Part shown: in pieces, positions 15,815-25,489 of the stretch
How the letters are laid out: each line of letters opens with the position of its first letter
How positions within the stretch are numbered: the first letter of the stretch is position 1
DNA from: Sphingobium psychrophilum
Lineage (GTDB): Bacteria; Pseudomonadota; Alphaproteobacteria; Sphingomonadales; Sphingomonadaceae
DNA: 64,000 nt
Assembly: GCF_012927105.1 (NCBI RefSeq)
Contig: NZ_JABBFV010000014.1
Span: 56,184 to 120,183 of the forward strand
Direction of reading: 5' to 3'
The notes under the pieces: model-generated
Databases searched by the model: none
The model's input: the letters and a program-made list of their open reading frames with translations, nothing else
What the model was told of the DNA's origin: nothing
Made by a program: the position numbers and the translations under genes

Positions 15815-17089
15815 TCATCCGAGCGCGGCTTGCTTCTCTTCAGAGAGGCGCTTCATCTCCGCCTTGCTCTTCTTCTCGCTTGCCGACTTGAGCTGGCCGC
15901 ACGCCGCCATGATGTCGCGACCGCGCGGGGTGCGCACCGGCGCGCTGATGCCGCCTTCGAACACGATGCTGCTGAACGCGCGAATCCGCTCCGGCGTCGA
16001 ACATTCATAATCGGTGCCGGGCCAGGGGTTGAACGGGATCAGATTGACCTTGGCCGGCAGCTTATATTTGCGGATAAGGCGGACCAGTTCGCGCGCATCG
16101 TCATCGCTGTCATTCTTGTCGCGGATCATCACATATTCGAAGGTGATGCGCCGGGCATTGTTCGCCTTTGGATAGTCGGCGCAGGCCTGGAGCAGTTCCT
16201 CGATGCCATATTTGCGGTTGAGCGGCACCAGTTCGTCGCGTACTTCCTTGGTCACGCCATGGAGCGAGACGGCGAGGTTCACGCCGATCTCTTCGGCCGC
16301 GCGCGCCATCATCGGCACCACGCCCGATGTCGATAGGGTGATGCGCCGCTTCGACAGGGCCAGGCCATCGCCGTCCATGACGAGCTTGAGCGCATCGCGG
16401 ACATGGTCGAAATTATAGAGCGGTTCGCCCATGCCCATCATCACGATGTTGGTCAGCATCCGCCCGTCGGGCGTATATTGCGGGGCGTCGTCATCCTCAT
16501 CGACGTCGTTCGCGCCGTCGTTTGAGGCAGCCATATTGCCCTTGGGCCACTCACCCAGCGCATCGCGCGCAAGCATGACCTGCCCCACGATCTCGCCTGG
16601 CGTCAGGTTGCGCACGAGCCGCATCGTGCCGGTGTGGCAAAAGCTGCAATTGAGGGTGCAGCCGACCTGGCTGGATACGCACAGCGTGCCGCGGTCCGCA
16701 TCGGGGATGAAGACCATCTCATAATCCTGGCCGTCGTCCGACCGAAGCAGCCATTTGCGCGTGCCATCGGTCGATACCTGCGCTTCGACCACCTGCGGCC
16801 GGCCGACGACGAAGCGGTCGGCCATCCAGCCGCGCATCGGCTTGGCGAGGTCGGTCATGACATCGAAATCGGTGGTGCCGCGATGATAGAGCCAGTGGAA
16901 CAGCTGCTTGGAGCGCAGCTTGGCGGCCTTCACGTCCAGCCCGGCTTCTTCCAGCACGGCTTTTATCTGTGGGCGCGACAGGCCCATCAGGTCGGTGCGG
17001 CCATCCTCCCGCGGGGTCACCGCGCGCGGCACGGGCACAGGGTCGATAAGGCCGGGAATCGGCATGAGGGGGCTGGCGGCTGATTGCAT
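15815..17089 (-). CDS. rlmN: 23S rRNA (adenine-2503-C2)-methyltransferase RlmN
   Basis: RlmN is a radical-SAM enzyme that methylates C2 of A2503 in 23S rRNA and of A37 in some tRNAs. The 424-residue protein has the Cys motif CTLNCSFC that binds the 4Fe-4S cluster, the preceding VSSQVGC, and the MGMGEPLYN motif. The C-terminal catalytic Cys lies in [14 protein letters not shown]. An acidic insert (about residues 195-210, [10 protein letters not shown]) is typical of alphaproteobacterial copies. The charged C-terminal tail [14 protein letters not shown] is extra. It lies 45 bases after an upstream gene on the same strand and is closed by a terminator. Confidence 0.95.
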   Translation of the reverse strand: MQSAASPLMPIPGLIDPVPVPRAVTPREDGRTDLMGLSRPQIKAVLEEAGLDVKAAKLRSKQLFHWLYHRGTTDFDVMTDLAKPMRGWMADRFVVGRPQVVEAQVSTDGTRKWLLRSDDGQDYEMVFIPDADRGTLCVSSQVGCTLNCSFCHTGTMRLVRNLTPGEIVGQVMLARDALGEWPKGNMAASNDGANDVDEDDDAPQYTPDGRMLTNIVMMGMGEPLYNFDHVRDALKLVMDGDGLALSKRRITLSTSGVVPMMARAAEEIGVNLAVSLHGVTKEVRDELVPLNRKYGIEELLQACADYPKANNARRITFEYVMIRDKNDSDDDARELVRLIRKYKLPAKVNLIPFNPWPGTDYECSTPERIRAFSSIVFEGGISAPVRTPRGRDIMAACGQLKSASEKKSKAEMKRLSEEKQAALG

Positions 17090-17134
17090 GGCGCGCCCTT
17101 AGACGATTTTTGCCGATTTTGGAAGCGCAGCCGC

Positions 17135-17653
17135 CTAACGCAGTTTCGCGCATCCCAGCGCCGCCGCGTCGATCGCCGTCGCGGCGCCGCGCAGCGCATA
17201 GCTGTCGGCAAAGCCACGCCCGTCCGCGCCCACGCCCGCCACGCTCATGCTGCTCGCCGATCGCATAGCCGCGACGATCTGCGCGTCGCCGCGCTGGTCG
17301 GGCGCCCAGGCGTCGATTTGCCCCGCGACCAGCGTGAAGCGGCGCTCGCCCACGGTGAGCGTGACCGGCGCGCGCGGTGCGCGGGCGCGGCTGAGGCGCA
17401 GATGGAGCTGCCCGCGCACCCGCTGGCGCGGCCAGGTGCCGACCGACGCAAAGCCCCTGAACGTCTGGCCCCGTCGCGCGACAGGCTGGGCAATGGCGTA
17501 GCAGCGCGGTCCATTTCGCCCCACGCCGGGATCGCGGAAAGCGCCCCAACCTTCGAAAATGCCGAGCGAATCGCGGGCCATGGCGGGCGAGCCTGCGAGC
17601 AGCGACAGGATCAGCAGGGCGGGGAAGCGGCGCATGATACGGGCAAAGCCCAT
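17135..17653 (-). CDS. Exported protein resembling invasion-associated locus B (IalB)
   Basis: The 172-residue protein has a signal peptide (about residues 7-26). The mature part starts RDSLGIFEGWGAFRDPG and contains RCYAIAQPV, a strand-rich middle, and AAATAIDAAALGCAKLR at the end. This layout, with two Cys that could pair, is that of IalB-domain proteins, which are common in alphaproteobacteria and of unclear function outside Bartonella. The start at 17653 follows AAAGGGGA; MRRFPALL at 17635 is an alternative. It precedes rlmN on the same strand by 45 bases and probably shares its transcript. Confidence 0.68.
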   Translation of the reverse strand: MGFARIMRRFPALLILSLLAGSPAMARDSLGIFEGWGAFRDPGVGRNGPRCYAIAQPVARRGQTFRGFASVGTWPRQRVRGQLHLRLSRARAPRAPVTLTVGERRFTLVAGQIDAWAPDQRGDAQIVAAMRSASSMSVAGVGADGRGFADSYALRGAATAIDAAALGCAKLR

Positions 17654-17807
17654 GCCGTCCCCTTTTGCAACCCCGCCCCGTTACGAAAGCGCGACGCGAC
17701 GCTTGCCCAAGCCGTCACAGCGGTTATGAAGAAGCATCCATCATTGTCGCCGGGATTCGACCGAATCCCCGGCTATCGGCTTAAAAAGAAACGGACAGAA
17801 CAGGGAC

Positions 17808-18920
17808 ATGAAGGCCACTATCGAACGCGCGACGCTCCTCAAGAGCCTGAGCCACGTCCAGTCGGTGGTCGAGCGGCGCAATACCATTCCCATTCTCTCG
17901 AACGTGCTGATCGAAGCGTCGGCCGACGGCGCGATCAAGCTGATGGCGACCGATCTCGACCTCCAGATCGTCGAAAGCGTGTCGGCGCAGGTGGAGCAGG
18001 CTGGGGCGACCACCATTTCGGCCCACACCCTGTTCGACATCGCGCGCAAACTGCCCGAAGGCAGCCAGGTGTCGCTCCAGGCGGCCGAGGGCAAGATGCT
18101 GATCCAGGCTGGCCGCGCTCGCTTCAACCTGTCCACCCTGCCGCGCGACGATTTCCCGGTGATCGCGGAAGGCGACCTGCCGACCCGCTTCGAACTGCCG
18201 GCCGAAACATTGAAGCAGATCATCGACAAGACGCGCTTTGCCATTTCGACCGAAGAGACGCGCTATTATCTGAACGGCATCTATTTCCACGTCACTGACG
18301 ACGACCAGCCGGTGTTGAAGGCCGCGGCGACCGACGGCCATCGCCTGGCCCGCGTCACCGTGACCCGCCCTGACGGCGCAGAGGGGATGCCCGGCATCAT
18401 CATCCCGCGTAAGTGCATCGGCGAACTGCGCAAGCTGCTCGACGAGGTGGACGGGTCGGTGCAGATCAACCTATCGGCCAGCAAGATCCGCTTCGGCCTG
18501 GGCAGCGCGATCCTGACCAGCAAGCTGATCGACGGCACCTTCCCCGATTATAGCCGCGTCATTCCCACCGCGAACGACAAACTGCTCAAGATCGATCCGC
18601 GCGGCTTCGAACAGGGCGTCGATCGCGTCGCCACCATCGCCACCGAAAAGACCCGTGCGGTCAAGATGAGCCTGGAGAAGGACAAGATCACCCTTTCCGT
18701 CACCAGCCCCGAAAACGGCACGGCGGCCGAAGAAGTACCCGGCGCTTTCCAGGGCGAGGGCTTCGATATCGGCTTCAACGCGCGCTATCTGCTCGACATA
18801 TTGGGACAGATCGACAGCGATCTGGTCGAACTGCATTTGGCCGATGCGGCCGCGCCCACGCTGATCCGTGAAAATGACGCCAGTCCGGCACTTTATGTGC
18901 TGATGCCGATGCGGGTCTGA
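17808..18920 (+). CDS. dnaN: DNA polymerase III subunit beta (sliding clamp)
   Basis: The clamp encircles DNA and tethers polymerase III. The 370-residue protein has the usual three-domain length and sequence, starting MKATIERATLLKSLSHVQSV and continuing with RRNTIPILSNVL and KAAATDGHRLARV. It ends in the conserved PMRV C terminus that lines the partner-binding pocket. An AGGGAC ribosome site precedes the ATG. The gene is away from dnaA and recF, as is usual in this group. A weak hairpin follows before the next gene. Confidence 0.96.
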   Translation: MKATIERATLLKSLSHVQSVVERRNTIPILSNVLIEASADGAIKLMATDLDLQIVESVSAQVEQAGATTISAHTLFDIARKLPEGSQVSLQAAEGKMLIQAGRARFNLSTLPRDDFPVIAEGDLPTRFELPAETLKQIIDKTRFAISTEETRYYLNGIYFHVTDDDQPVLKAAATDGHRLARVTVTRPDGAEGMPGIIIPRKCIGELRKLLDEVDGSVQINLSASKIRFGLGSAILTSKLIDGTFPDYSRVIPTANDKLLKIDPRGFEQGVDRVATIATEKTRAVKMSLEKDKITLSVTSPENGTAAEEVPGAFQGEGFDIGFNARYLLDILGQIDSDLVELHLADAAAPTLIRENDASPALYVLMPMRV

Positions 18921-18929
18921 CCTTCCTCC

Positions 18930-18953
18930 TGGTGCAGGTTTAGGCCTGCACCA
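18930..18953 (+). terminator. Hairpin after dnaN, weak terminator or attenuator
   Basis: TGGTGCAGG pairs perfectly with CCTGCACCA around a 6-base loop. No T-run follows, so some read-through into the next gene is likely. Confidence 0.45.
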
Positions 18954-19018
18954 TTATGGATCGTCATGGCAGGCCGGAAGTAATTCTCTGGCAAGGAGTT
19001 TGCGTTACCAACGGGCGC

Positions 19019-21631
19019 ATGTCCTTGTTGCGCGCATCCCTTGCCGAAAATCCGTCCCGCCCGATGACGCTGATGGTTGCGCTCGGCCTGTCCGAAAGTG
19101 GGACCGAAGTGTCGGCCTCGTGGATTTCGGGCGCGTTCATCCACATTGCGCGGCTGTGGCCGCTGATCTTGCTCGCCAAGATCTGCGTCGTCGCGCTGCT
19201 GCAATTGCCCTTCTATTCCCACGACATCGTGCAGATCGGCCTCATGGTCGCGATGTTGCTCATCGATGGCGCGCTGATGCTTGCGCCGCGCCAGTCCTGG
19301 TTCCAGAGCCGGATGCCGCATATCCAGAACTGGATGATGCTGCCGCTGGTGTTCCTGTCGGGTCTGACGTTCAGCCTGTGGCTGGGGCAGGACGCCAAGG
19401 CGGCGACCGATGCGCTGTTCCTGGCGGCGGTGCCTGAATTGGCGGTGGCGCTGCTGGCGGTGTGCATTTTCGGCGACCGGCGACTGTTAGGGATCAGCTA
19501 TTTCCTGGGTGCATTGCTGGTGTCGGTCGCGGAAAAGGCCGGTGTCGTCCAGATCGGCCTGCTGTGCAGTTGCGTTATCGTCATGCTCATCGCGACGCTG
19601 CGCCAAGCGACAGCCGACCGCGACCAGGCGATCGACCGGCATAGCCAGGATCTGCGCGCGCAGCGATCCGACCGGTTGCTGCAGGAACATGAACGCAGCG
19701 GGCGCGGCTGGTTCTGGGAAACCGATCGGCTGGGCTGCCTGACCTATATTTCCGATACGCTGGCCAAGACGCTGGATGCGCCCGGCGACGGATTGATCGG
19801 ACGGCCGATCACGGAAATCGTCCGCCCCGGCGACAAGAAGCAGGGCGATGGCGAGCGCACGCTGGGCTTTCATTTGTCCGCCCGCACCGGCTTTTCCGAC
19901 ATCGCCGTATGCGCCGCGCTGGCCAAGGAAGAACGGTGGTGGTCGATTTCCGGCCAGCCGGTATTCAATGAATATGGCCAGTTTCACGGTTTCCGAGGGT
20001 CAGGCACCGACCTGACCGAAATGCGCCGCAGCCAGGCGGAAGTGACGCGCCTGGCCCAGTTCGATTCGCTGACGGGCCTCGCCAACCGCATCCAGATGCT
20101 CAGTTCGCTGGAGCAGGCGGTTGCCGACCGCCGGGGCAAACAGGGCGAATGTGCGCTGATGATGCTGGACCTCGACCGGTTCAAGATCGTCAACGACACG
20201 CTGGGCCATCCGGCCGGCGACACACTGTTGCGGCAGGTCAGCCAGCGGTTGCAGCGCGTGGTCGGCGACAAGGGGCTGGTCGGGCGCCAGGGCGGCGACG
20301 AGTTCAAGATATTGCTGCCCGGTCGCCACGATCAGGCCGCGCTGGCTCAGTTGGCGCAGGCGATCATCGCGTCGATCTCGCAACCCTATATGATCGAGGG
20401 GACGGCGGTCGTCATTGGCGTGTCGATCGGCATCAGCTGCTGCCCGCAGGACGGCGTCACCGCCGATGCGCTGATCCGCAATGCCGACCTTGCCCTCTAC
20501 GCCGCGAAGGGCAATGGCCGCGGCGTCCATCGCTTCTATTCGTCGGACATGCATGCCGATGCGGAGGATCGCCGCGCGCTGGAGGAGGATCTGCGCCGGG
20601 CGCTCGCCGCCGACGGCCTGCATCTGGTCTATCAGCCGGTAGTGTCGTCCAAAACCGAGCAGATTACCGGTTACGAAGCGCTGCTGCGCTGGAACCATCC
20701 GGTGCGCGGGCCGATTTCCCCGGCGCTGTTCATCCCGATCGCGGAAGATAGCGGGCTGATCGGCCAGATCGGCGAATGGGTGATGCACACCGCTTGCCGC
20801 GATGCGGCCGAATGGCAGGACGGCATCCGCGTCGCCGTCAACGTCTCGCCCAGCCAGTTCGCCAATCCGGGTTTCCCGTCCACGGTGATGAACGCGCTCG
20901 CCGGCGCGCAACTGGCACCCGAACGGCTGGAGCTGGAGATCACCGAAAGCGTTTTCCTGAACGATGACGATGGCACCGATGCGATGTTCACGCGGTTGAA
21001 GGCGATCGGCGTCCGGTTGGCGCTGGACGATTTCGGTACAGGCTACAGCTCGCTCGGCTATCTGAAGAAGGCGCCGTTCGACAAGATCAAGATCGACCAG
21101 AGCTTCGTGCGCGGTGCCGCGACCAAGGGCAGCCGCAACAGCGCGATCATCAAGGCGATCGTGAGCCTGGCCGAAGCGCTGGGCATGGACACCACGGCCG
21201 AAGGCGCGGAAACGCAGGACGAACTGGCCCTGATCCGCCAGCTTGGGTGCAGTCATATCCAGGGCTATATCTACGGCCGACCCATGCCCGCCGCCGATGT
21301 GCTGGCGGGCCAGCGTAGCATGGGCACCGCGGTCAGCGCCAATGGCTTCCAGTCCAGCCGGCCCGAACGCAAGACGATGCTGCGCACCATCGCGATCCAT
21401 CATGACGGCCATGTCTACACCGGCCGCGTCCGCAACATATCCGCCACCGGCGCGCTGATCGAGGGGTTGTGGAATGTGCCGCAAGGCACGTTGTTCGCGA
21501 TTGAGCTGGCCGAAAACCAGTTCGTCAACGCGACTGCGCGTTGGGCCAAGGACGACCGGATGGGCGTGGAATTCGCCGGATCGGTCGACATCAGCACCCT
21601 GCGCAATGCGCCCAAGTCAATGGCGGGGTGA
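19019..21631 (+). CDS. Membrane-bound GGDEF-EAL-PilZ cyclic-di-GMP protein
   Basis: The 870-residue protein has about six N-terminal membrane helices (roughly residues 35-190), a PAS domain starting GWFWETDRLG, a GGDEF domain, an EAL domain and a C-terminal PilZ domain. The cyclase motif GGDEF (from residue 425) and the phosphodiesterase motif EAL (residues 553-555) are intact, so both activities are possible. The PilZ part (from about residue 781, with RNISATGALIEG) can bind the product and may give feedback. The start is uncertain: 19019 has no well-spaced ribosome site, and the frame is open to 18956. Confidence 0.88.
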   Translation: MSLLRASLAENPSRPMTLMVALGLSESGTEVSASWISGAFIHIARLWPLILLAKICVVALLQLPFYSHDIVQIGLMVAMLLIDGALMLAPRQSWFQSRMPHIQNWMMLPLVFLSGLTFSLWLGQDAKAATDALFLAAVPELAVALLAVCIFGDRRLLGISYFLGALLVSVAEKAGVVQIGLLCSCVIVMLIATLRQATADRDQAIDRHSQDLRAQRSDRLLQEHERSGRGWFWETDRLGCLTYISDTLAKTLDAPGDGLIGRPITEIVRPGDKKQGDGERTLGFHLSARTGFSDIAVCAALAKEERWWSISGQPVFNEYGQFHGFRGSGTDLTEMRRSQAEVTRLAQFDSLTGLANRIQMLSSLEQAVADRRGKQGECALMMLDLDRFKIVNDTLGHPAGDTLLRQVSQRLQRVVGDKGLVGRQGGDEFKILLPGRHDQAALAQLAQAIIASISQPYMIEGTAVVIGVSIGISCCPQDGVTADALIRNADLALYAAKGNGRGVHRFYSSDMHADAEDRRALEEDLRRALAADGLHLVYQPVVSSKTEQITGYEALLRWNHPVRGPISPALFIPIAEDSGLIGQIGEWVMHTACRDAAEWQDGIRVAVNVSPSQFANPGFPSTVMNALAGAQLAPERLELEITESVFLNDDDGTDAMFTRLKAIGVRLALDDFGTGYSSLGYLKKAPFDKIKIDQSFVRGAATKGSRNSAIIKAIVSLAEALGMDTTAEGAETQDELALIRQLGCSHIQGYIYGRPMPAADVLAGQRSMGTAVSANGFQSSRPERKTMLRTIAIHHDGHVYTGRVRNISATGALIEGLWNVPQGTLFAIELAENQFVNATARWAKDDRMGVEFAGSVDISTLRNAPKSMAG

Positions 21632-21733
21632 GGCGCATAGCGGTTCTGGCAATGAAATGTCACAGTGCCGCGCGGGAACGCCGCACCTATTCGGCGATTA
21701 TGTTCGACGCAATGTCAGCATAAGGATGGGCCA

Positions 21734-21934
21734 ATGCGCAATTGGGATGAGGACAAGAAGAAGCCTGCACGCCGTCGTGGCGTCGGCAATTTCGCGGTGC
21801 TGGGCATGGCGATGGTGCTGGGCGTCGCCGCCCTGAGCGCTTATGTCATTTCGGGCAAGGACGCGCCGGTCAAGCCGGCGAGCGGGTCCGCCAATGCCAT
21901 GGCATTGGCAAGTTCCAAGCCTGCGACGCGCTAA
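21734..21934 (+). CDS. Small single-pass membrane protein
   Basis: The 66-residue protein starts at an ATG behind AAGGATGGG. It has a charged N terminus (MRNWDEDKKKPARRRG), one membrane helix (about residues 19-42) and a short polar tail. By the positive-inside rule the N terminus is cytoplasmic. No family is recognised. It is followed by a very strong hairpin shared with the converging response regulator. Confidence 0.65.
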   Translation: MRNWDEDKKKPARRRGVGNFAVLGMAMVLGVAALSAYVISGKDAPVKPASGSANAMALASSKPATR

Positions 21935-21969
21935 TCCACCCTTGGCAGGCCGGCCTGTCCGGCATGATG

Positions 21970-22017
21970 AAACCACAAAGGGTAGGCGCAGATGTTGCGC
22001 CTCCCCTTTGTGGTTTT
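21970..22017. terminator. Long bidirectional hairpin terminator
   Basis: About 20 paired bases (AAACCACAAAGGG, then AGGCGCA, and their complements) with one mismatch enclose a 5-base loop. TTTT follows on the plus strand. It separates two converging genes. Confidence 0.88.
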
Positions 22018-22037
22018 CACAATCTCGAAGTGCGCGA

Positions 22038-22469
22038 TCAGGCGGCGATCGCCACCGGTTCCATGCCCGGCTCCGCCACGATCATCCCGCGGCCCAGGCT
22101 ACGGATCAGGCCGATGAAGCGGGTTGCTTCGCGCACAATCATCGCCTTGTTGAAACAGGCGGCCGCGCCCCGGTCCATCGCTTCGGCGACGATCGGCGCG
22201 CCGTCGCGCATCAGGCTGGACAGCATGATGACCGGGCATGGCTCCATGTCCATGATCTCGTCCAATATCGCCAGGCCATCCTTGCCCGGCATGGCGATGT
22301 CCAGCGTCACGACATCGGGCTTTTCCAGCCGGATCATGTCGATCGCCTCCTCGCCATTGCGGGCGATGCCGACCACCTCGATCCTCCGGTCGCGCTCCAG
22401 CAGCGTTTCGATCATTGCGCGGATGGTGAGCGAATCGTCGACCACCACTATCCTGACGGGCTTTGTCAC
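22038..22469 (-). CDS. Single-domain response regulator (CheY/CheB-like receiver)
   Basis: The 143-residue protein is a receiver domain and little else. The acidic pocket is Asp11-Asp12 in VVVDDS, the phospho-acceptor is Asp57 in TLDIAMPGKDGL, and the conserved Lys is 108 in CFNKAM. The order VVVDDSLTIRAMIETLL and MLSSLMRDGAP closely resembles the receiver of CheB, but the methylesterase domain is missing. It would pass a signal to another protein by phosphorylation. No kinase is adjacent; its partner is probably encoded elsewhere. It is transcribed alone toward a strong terminator. Confidence 0.87.
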   Translation of the reverse strand: MTKPVRIVVVDDSLTIRAMIETLLERDRRIEVVGIARNGEEAIDMIRLEKPDVVTLDIAMPGKDGLAILDEIMDMEPCPVIMLSSLMRDGAPIVAEAMDRGAAACFNKAMIVREATRFIGLIRSLGRGMIVAEPGMEPVAIAA

Positions 22470-22543
22470 TATCGTCTCCCCGAACCGTTACACGCCATCA
22501 TAACGGCCGGGGAACGAAAGACTTTAATGTCCCTAATGCTGAT

Positions 22544-25345
22544 TTAACTACGCGGCCGATTGCCCGCCGCGAAATTGGGGAAGAAAAGTTTGCGGAAGCT
22601 GATCGACACGGTCCGGCCCAGCGGGTCGATATAGCCCGGCTGGTAGCGCAGCGGCGTCGCCCCGGTCGCGTCGGTGACCTCCCGGCGCTGGTTGAAGATA
22701 TTGTCGATGTTGAACGAAACCCGCGCGCCACGCAGGAAGGGGATCTTGCGCTCCAGCCCCTGCACCTGCCCCAGATTGGCGAAGAGGCGCAGGTTCGCGG
22801 TGGCGAGGCTGCCGAAATTCAGCCGCGAACTGCCGCCCGCTGTTCCGGTTAACGCGCCGTCGACATGGGTGCCGCTTTCCCAGTCGACGCCCAGCCGCGC
22901 GCCGATGCCATTGTTCATATAGCCGACCCGCGCCTCGATCTCGTGCCGGGGCTGGCCGCCCGACGATCCGGTGGCGTCGCCGTTCAGCAGGTCTAGTTGC
23001 GGCACGCCCGGCGCGATGGCGATGCTCTCGGTCAGATGCCAGGTGTGATAGAGGCTGAACGTCATACGCCCGCCGCCCTGACCGCCGCCACGACCCCCGC
23101 CAAAACCGCCGCCGGGGCCGCCACCGCCCGGCCGGCCGCCGCCGCCGCCGGGACCGGCATTATTGCCCTCACCACGCGGACGATCGCCTCCGCCTTCCTG
23201 TCCGGGGGCGCGTGGGCCGCGATTGCCGAACAGCGCCTGCAATTCGGGCGGCCGGTCCTCTGGCTTGCCGCCCGATGCGCGCCACGCCTCCACCAGCTTT
23301 TGCACATGCGACTTGATCGGGATCGACAGGTCGAAGCCCCAGCGCAGCTGCTCGCTCTGCGACGCCAGGAAGTTGATCGGCCGCGCGTCGATCTGGAGCA
23401 GGTTGCCGTCGCTGTCGCGGATGAAGCGCTGCGGATAGGCGGCCTCCAGCGCGGGAGTGGGCGTGGGGAAGGCGGCGATCGGGTTGCTGGTGCGGCTGTT
23501 GAGATAGGTCGCGGTCAGCGTCAGGTTGCGCTTTTCGAACGGCTTGATCCGGGCGCTCAGGCGGAACTGGTCGCGCACGCTTTCGCGCAGAGTCGCGTTG
23601 CCGCCCGACAGTTGCGACACGAACACGGTCTGCCCGGTCGCATAGTCGAACACCGACACGTTGGGCGTCACGATCTGCGGATCGGTGATCTGCGTGCCGG
23701 CGGGCGCGGCGCGATCCTGATTGGCGGAGAGCAACAGCTGCACCGCCTTGACCGGCTCCCAGCGCAGGCCATAGCCCAGCGTCGAGAGCGTGCCGAAGTC
23801 GGAATAGCGTTGCGCCGCGGCGTTGAAATTGACGCCGATGTCGCCCACCGCGCCCAACACGTCCCGCGACCGGCTGGTCAGCGGCAGGTCGACGCTGATC
23901 TGGCCGCTGCCGATCTGCCGGTCATAATCCGAGCGGCTTTCGACGCCCGATCGCACCGACCGGCTGGAAAAATCATTGGTCGATGCGCCAAGGCGGATTG
24001 ATGTCATCACGTCACCCGCGGGCAGGTCGAACAGCGTGCCGCTGACCAGAAGGTCGCCCTGTACGGCGCGGCTTTCGGCACGCGCCCGGTCGGTCAGTCG
24101 GGTGGACAGCAGGTCGGGCGCGAAGCTGCCATAGGGATTGACGGTCGCGTCGCCGGCATCCAGCGCCGTCTGGATCGCGCCGGTATCTACGCCGCGATCG
24201 GTACGGGTGCGGGTGATCGACAGGTCGCCATTGCCGGTGAACGACCATTGCCAACTGCCGCCCAGCCGCCCGCTCAAGGTCAGCCCGACATGGCCGGTTG
24301 TGCCCTTGGTCTGCTGCTGCAATGCGCCGCCCTGCGCCAGATAGCGATAGAGGGTGACGTCGTTACCGAAGGGCGAAAAGGGGCTGCCTGCCGCCAGATC
24401 GAACGCGCCCTGCGACAGGCCCTGGAGCGAATCACTGTCGGACAGTTCCAGCCGTCCGTTGAGCGTCGCGGACACGCCGCCCAGCGCGCGGGCGAGGGTG
24501 GCGTTGGCGGAAAAATTCTCCGTCTCCGGGCTGAGTGTGCGATAGCGGGTCAGGTCGCTGACGCTGGTGGCGTTCGCGCCTGCGACAAAATCGCCGAGCG
24601 TCGGCGCGCCCGCCGCCGCGCTACCCGGCACGCTCGCGACGGTGACGCTCTGCCCCGCCAGCGCGGACAGCGCCGGATCGATCTCGCCATTGGTCCCCGT
24701 GCCGACGATATTGCCCGCCAGCGCATAGGGGCGACCCGGTGCGGTGGCGGTGATGCCTCGCTCGCTTTCCAGCAGGGCGGCGGCGCGGCTATATTGCAGG
24801 TTCAGGGTGAAGCGATTGTCGCCCTGGATGCGCAGCAGCCCGGCTTCCACCTTGCCATTTTCCCGCCCGCCCTGGGTCGTGGTGGCGACGCGCCCCTCGG
24901 CCGTTTCGGCGCGGAAGCGCTGGCGCAGGACGATGTTCACCACCTTTTGCGTCGGCGCATAGCCGTAGGAGAGGGCGACCTGTTCGGGCAATATGTCGAC
25001 CCGCTGCACCGCTTCGGACGGAATATCCTGAATTTCGGAAAAGCTGGATATGCGCTTGCCGTTCAGCAGGATGACCGGCGACCCGTTGGTCTGTGGTGAC
25101 AATTCGCTGATCAGTTCGGATATGGAGGTGACGCCCAGCGCGCGCACGTCGGCGGCGGACAATTGCTGTTCGGGCTGGACGTCGCCGATCACCGATCCGC
25201 GCTGCGGCTGGCCGGTGACGACGATTTCTTCGCCTTCGTCCATTTCGACGGGGGGTGCGGCCTTCTTCTCCTCCTGCGCCATCAGGGCGCCGGGCGCGAC
25301 GCCGGTCATGAGCGCGACACAGAATAGGCAAGCGGAAAAACGCAC
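22544..25345 (-). CDS. TonB-dependent outer-membrane receptor with Gly-rich insert
   Basis: The protein has about 933 residues. A signal peptide ends near residue 24, and a plug domain follows with EEIVVTGQPQRGSVIGD, the family's TonB-box-like start, and PVILLNGKRISSFSEIQDIP. The rest is a 22-stranded barrel ending in NFAAGNRPRS. Such receptors import siderophores, sugars or aromatics with energy from TonB, encoded near 56 kb. An insert of about 35 residues, nearly all Gly with Arg and Pro, lies at residues 727-760, probably in a loop. The start is taken as GTG at 25345 behind TGTGGGGG; TTG at 25363 is possible. Confidence 0.85.
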   Translation of the reverse strand: MRFSACLFCVALMTGVAPGALMAQEEKKAAPPVEMDEGEEIVVTGQPQRGSVIGDVQPEQQLSAADVRALGVTSISELISELSPQTNGSPVILLNGKRISSFSEIQDIPSEAVQRVDILPEQVALSYGYAPTQKVVNIVLRQRFRAETAEGRVATTTQGGRENGKVEAGLLRIQGDNRFTLNLQYSRAAALLESERGITATAPGRPYALAGNIVGTGTNGEIDPALSALAGQSVTVASVPGSAAAGAPTLGDFVAGANATSVSDLTRYRTLSPETENFSANATLARALGGVSATLNGRLELSDSDSLQGLSQGAFDLAAGSPFSPFGNDVTLYRYLAQGGALQQQTKGTTGHVGLTLSGRLGGSWQWSFTGNGDLSITRTRTDRGVDTGAIQTALDAGDATVNPYGSFAPDLLSTRLTDRARAESRAVQGDLLVSGTLFDLPAGDVMTSIRLGASTNDFSSRSVRSGVESRSDYDRQIGSGQISVDLPLTSRSRDVLGAVGDIGVNFNAAAQRYSDFGTLSTLGYGLRWEPVKAVQLLLSANQDRAAPAGTQITDPQIVTPNVSVFDYATGQTVFVSQLSGGNATLRESVRDQFRLSARIKPFEKRNLTLTATYLNSRTSNPIAAFPTPTPALEAAYPQRFIRDSDGNLLQIDARPINFLASQSEQLRWGFDLSIPIKSHVQKLVEAWRASGGKPEDRPPELQALFGNRGPRAPGQEGGGDRPRGEGNNAGPGGGGGRPGGGGPGGGFGGGRGGGQGGGRMTFSLYHTWHLTESIAIAPGVPQLDLLNGDATGSSGGQPRHEIEARVGYMNNGIGARLGVDWESGTHVDGALTGTAGGSSRLNFGSLATANLRLFANLGQVQGLERKIPFLRGARVSFNIDNIFNQRREVTDATGATPLRYQPGYIDPLGRTVSISFRKLFFPNFAAGNRPRS

Positions 25346-25489
25346 GAAAACCCCCACAGACAAACCGGAACCTGATCACTGGCCCTGATCACTGGCCTAG
25401 CAGCCGCTTGTCGCAAGATATTGGCAACAACCAGCGATATTTGTCGCAAGATGTAATCCGGTCGCCTGAACGGGCGCTGAGGCTGAAAT

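Noticed and set aside
20000..21484. 494-codon minus-strand frame opposite the GGDEF-EAL gene
   Set aside because: Shadow frame; the plus-strand frame has intact GGDEF and EAL motifs.
23060..23175. GC-rich repeats considered as a tandem repeat locus
   Set aside because: They are Gly codons in frame with the receptor barrel on both sides.
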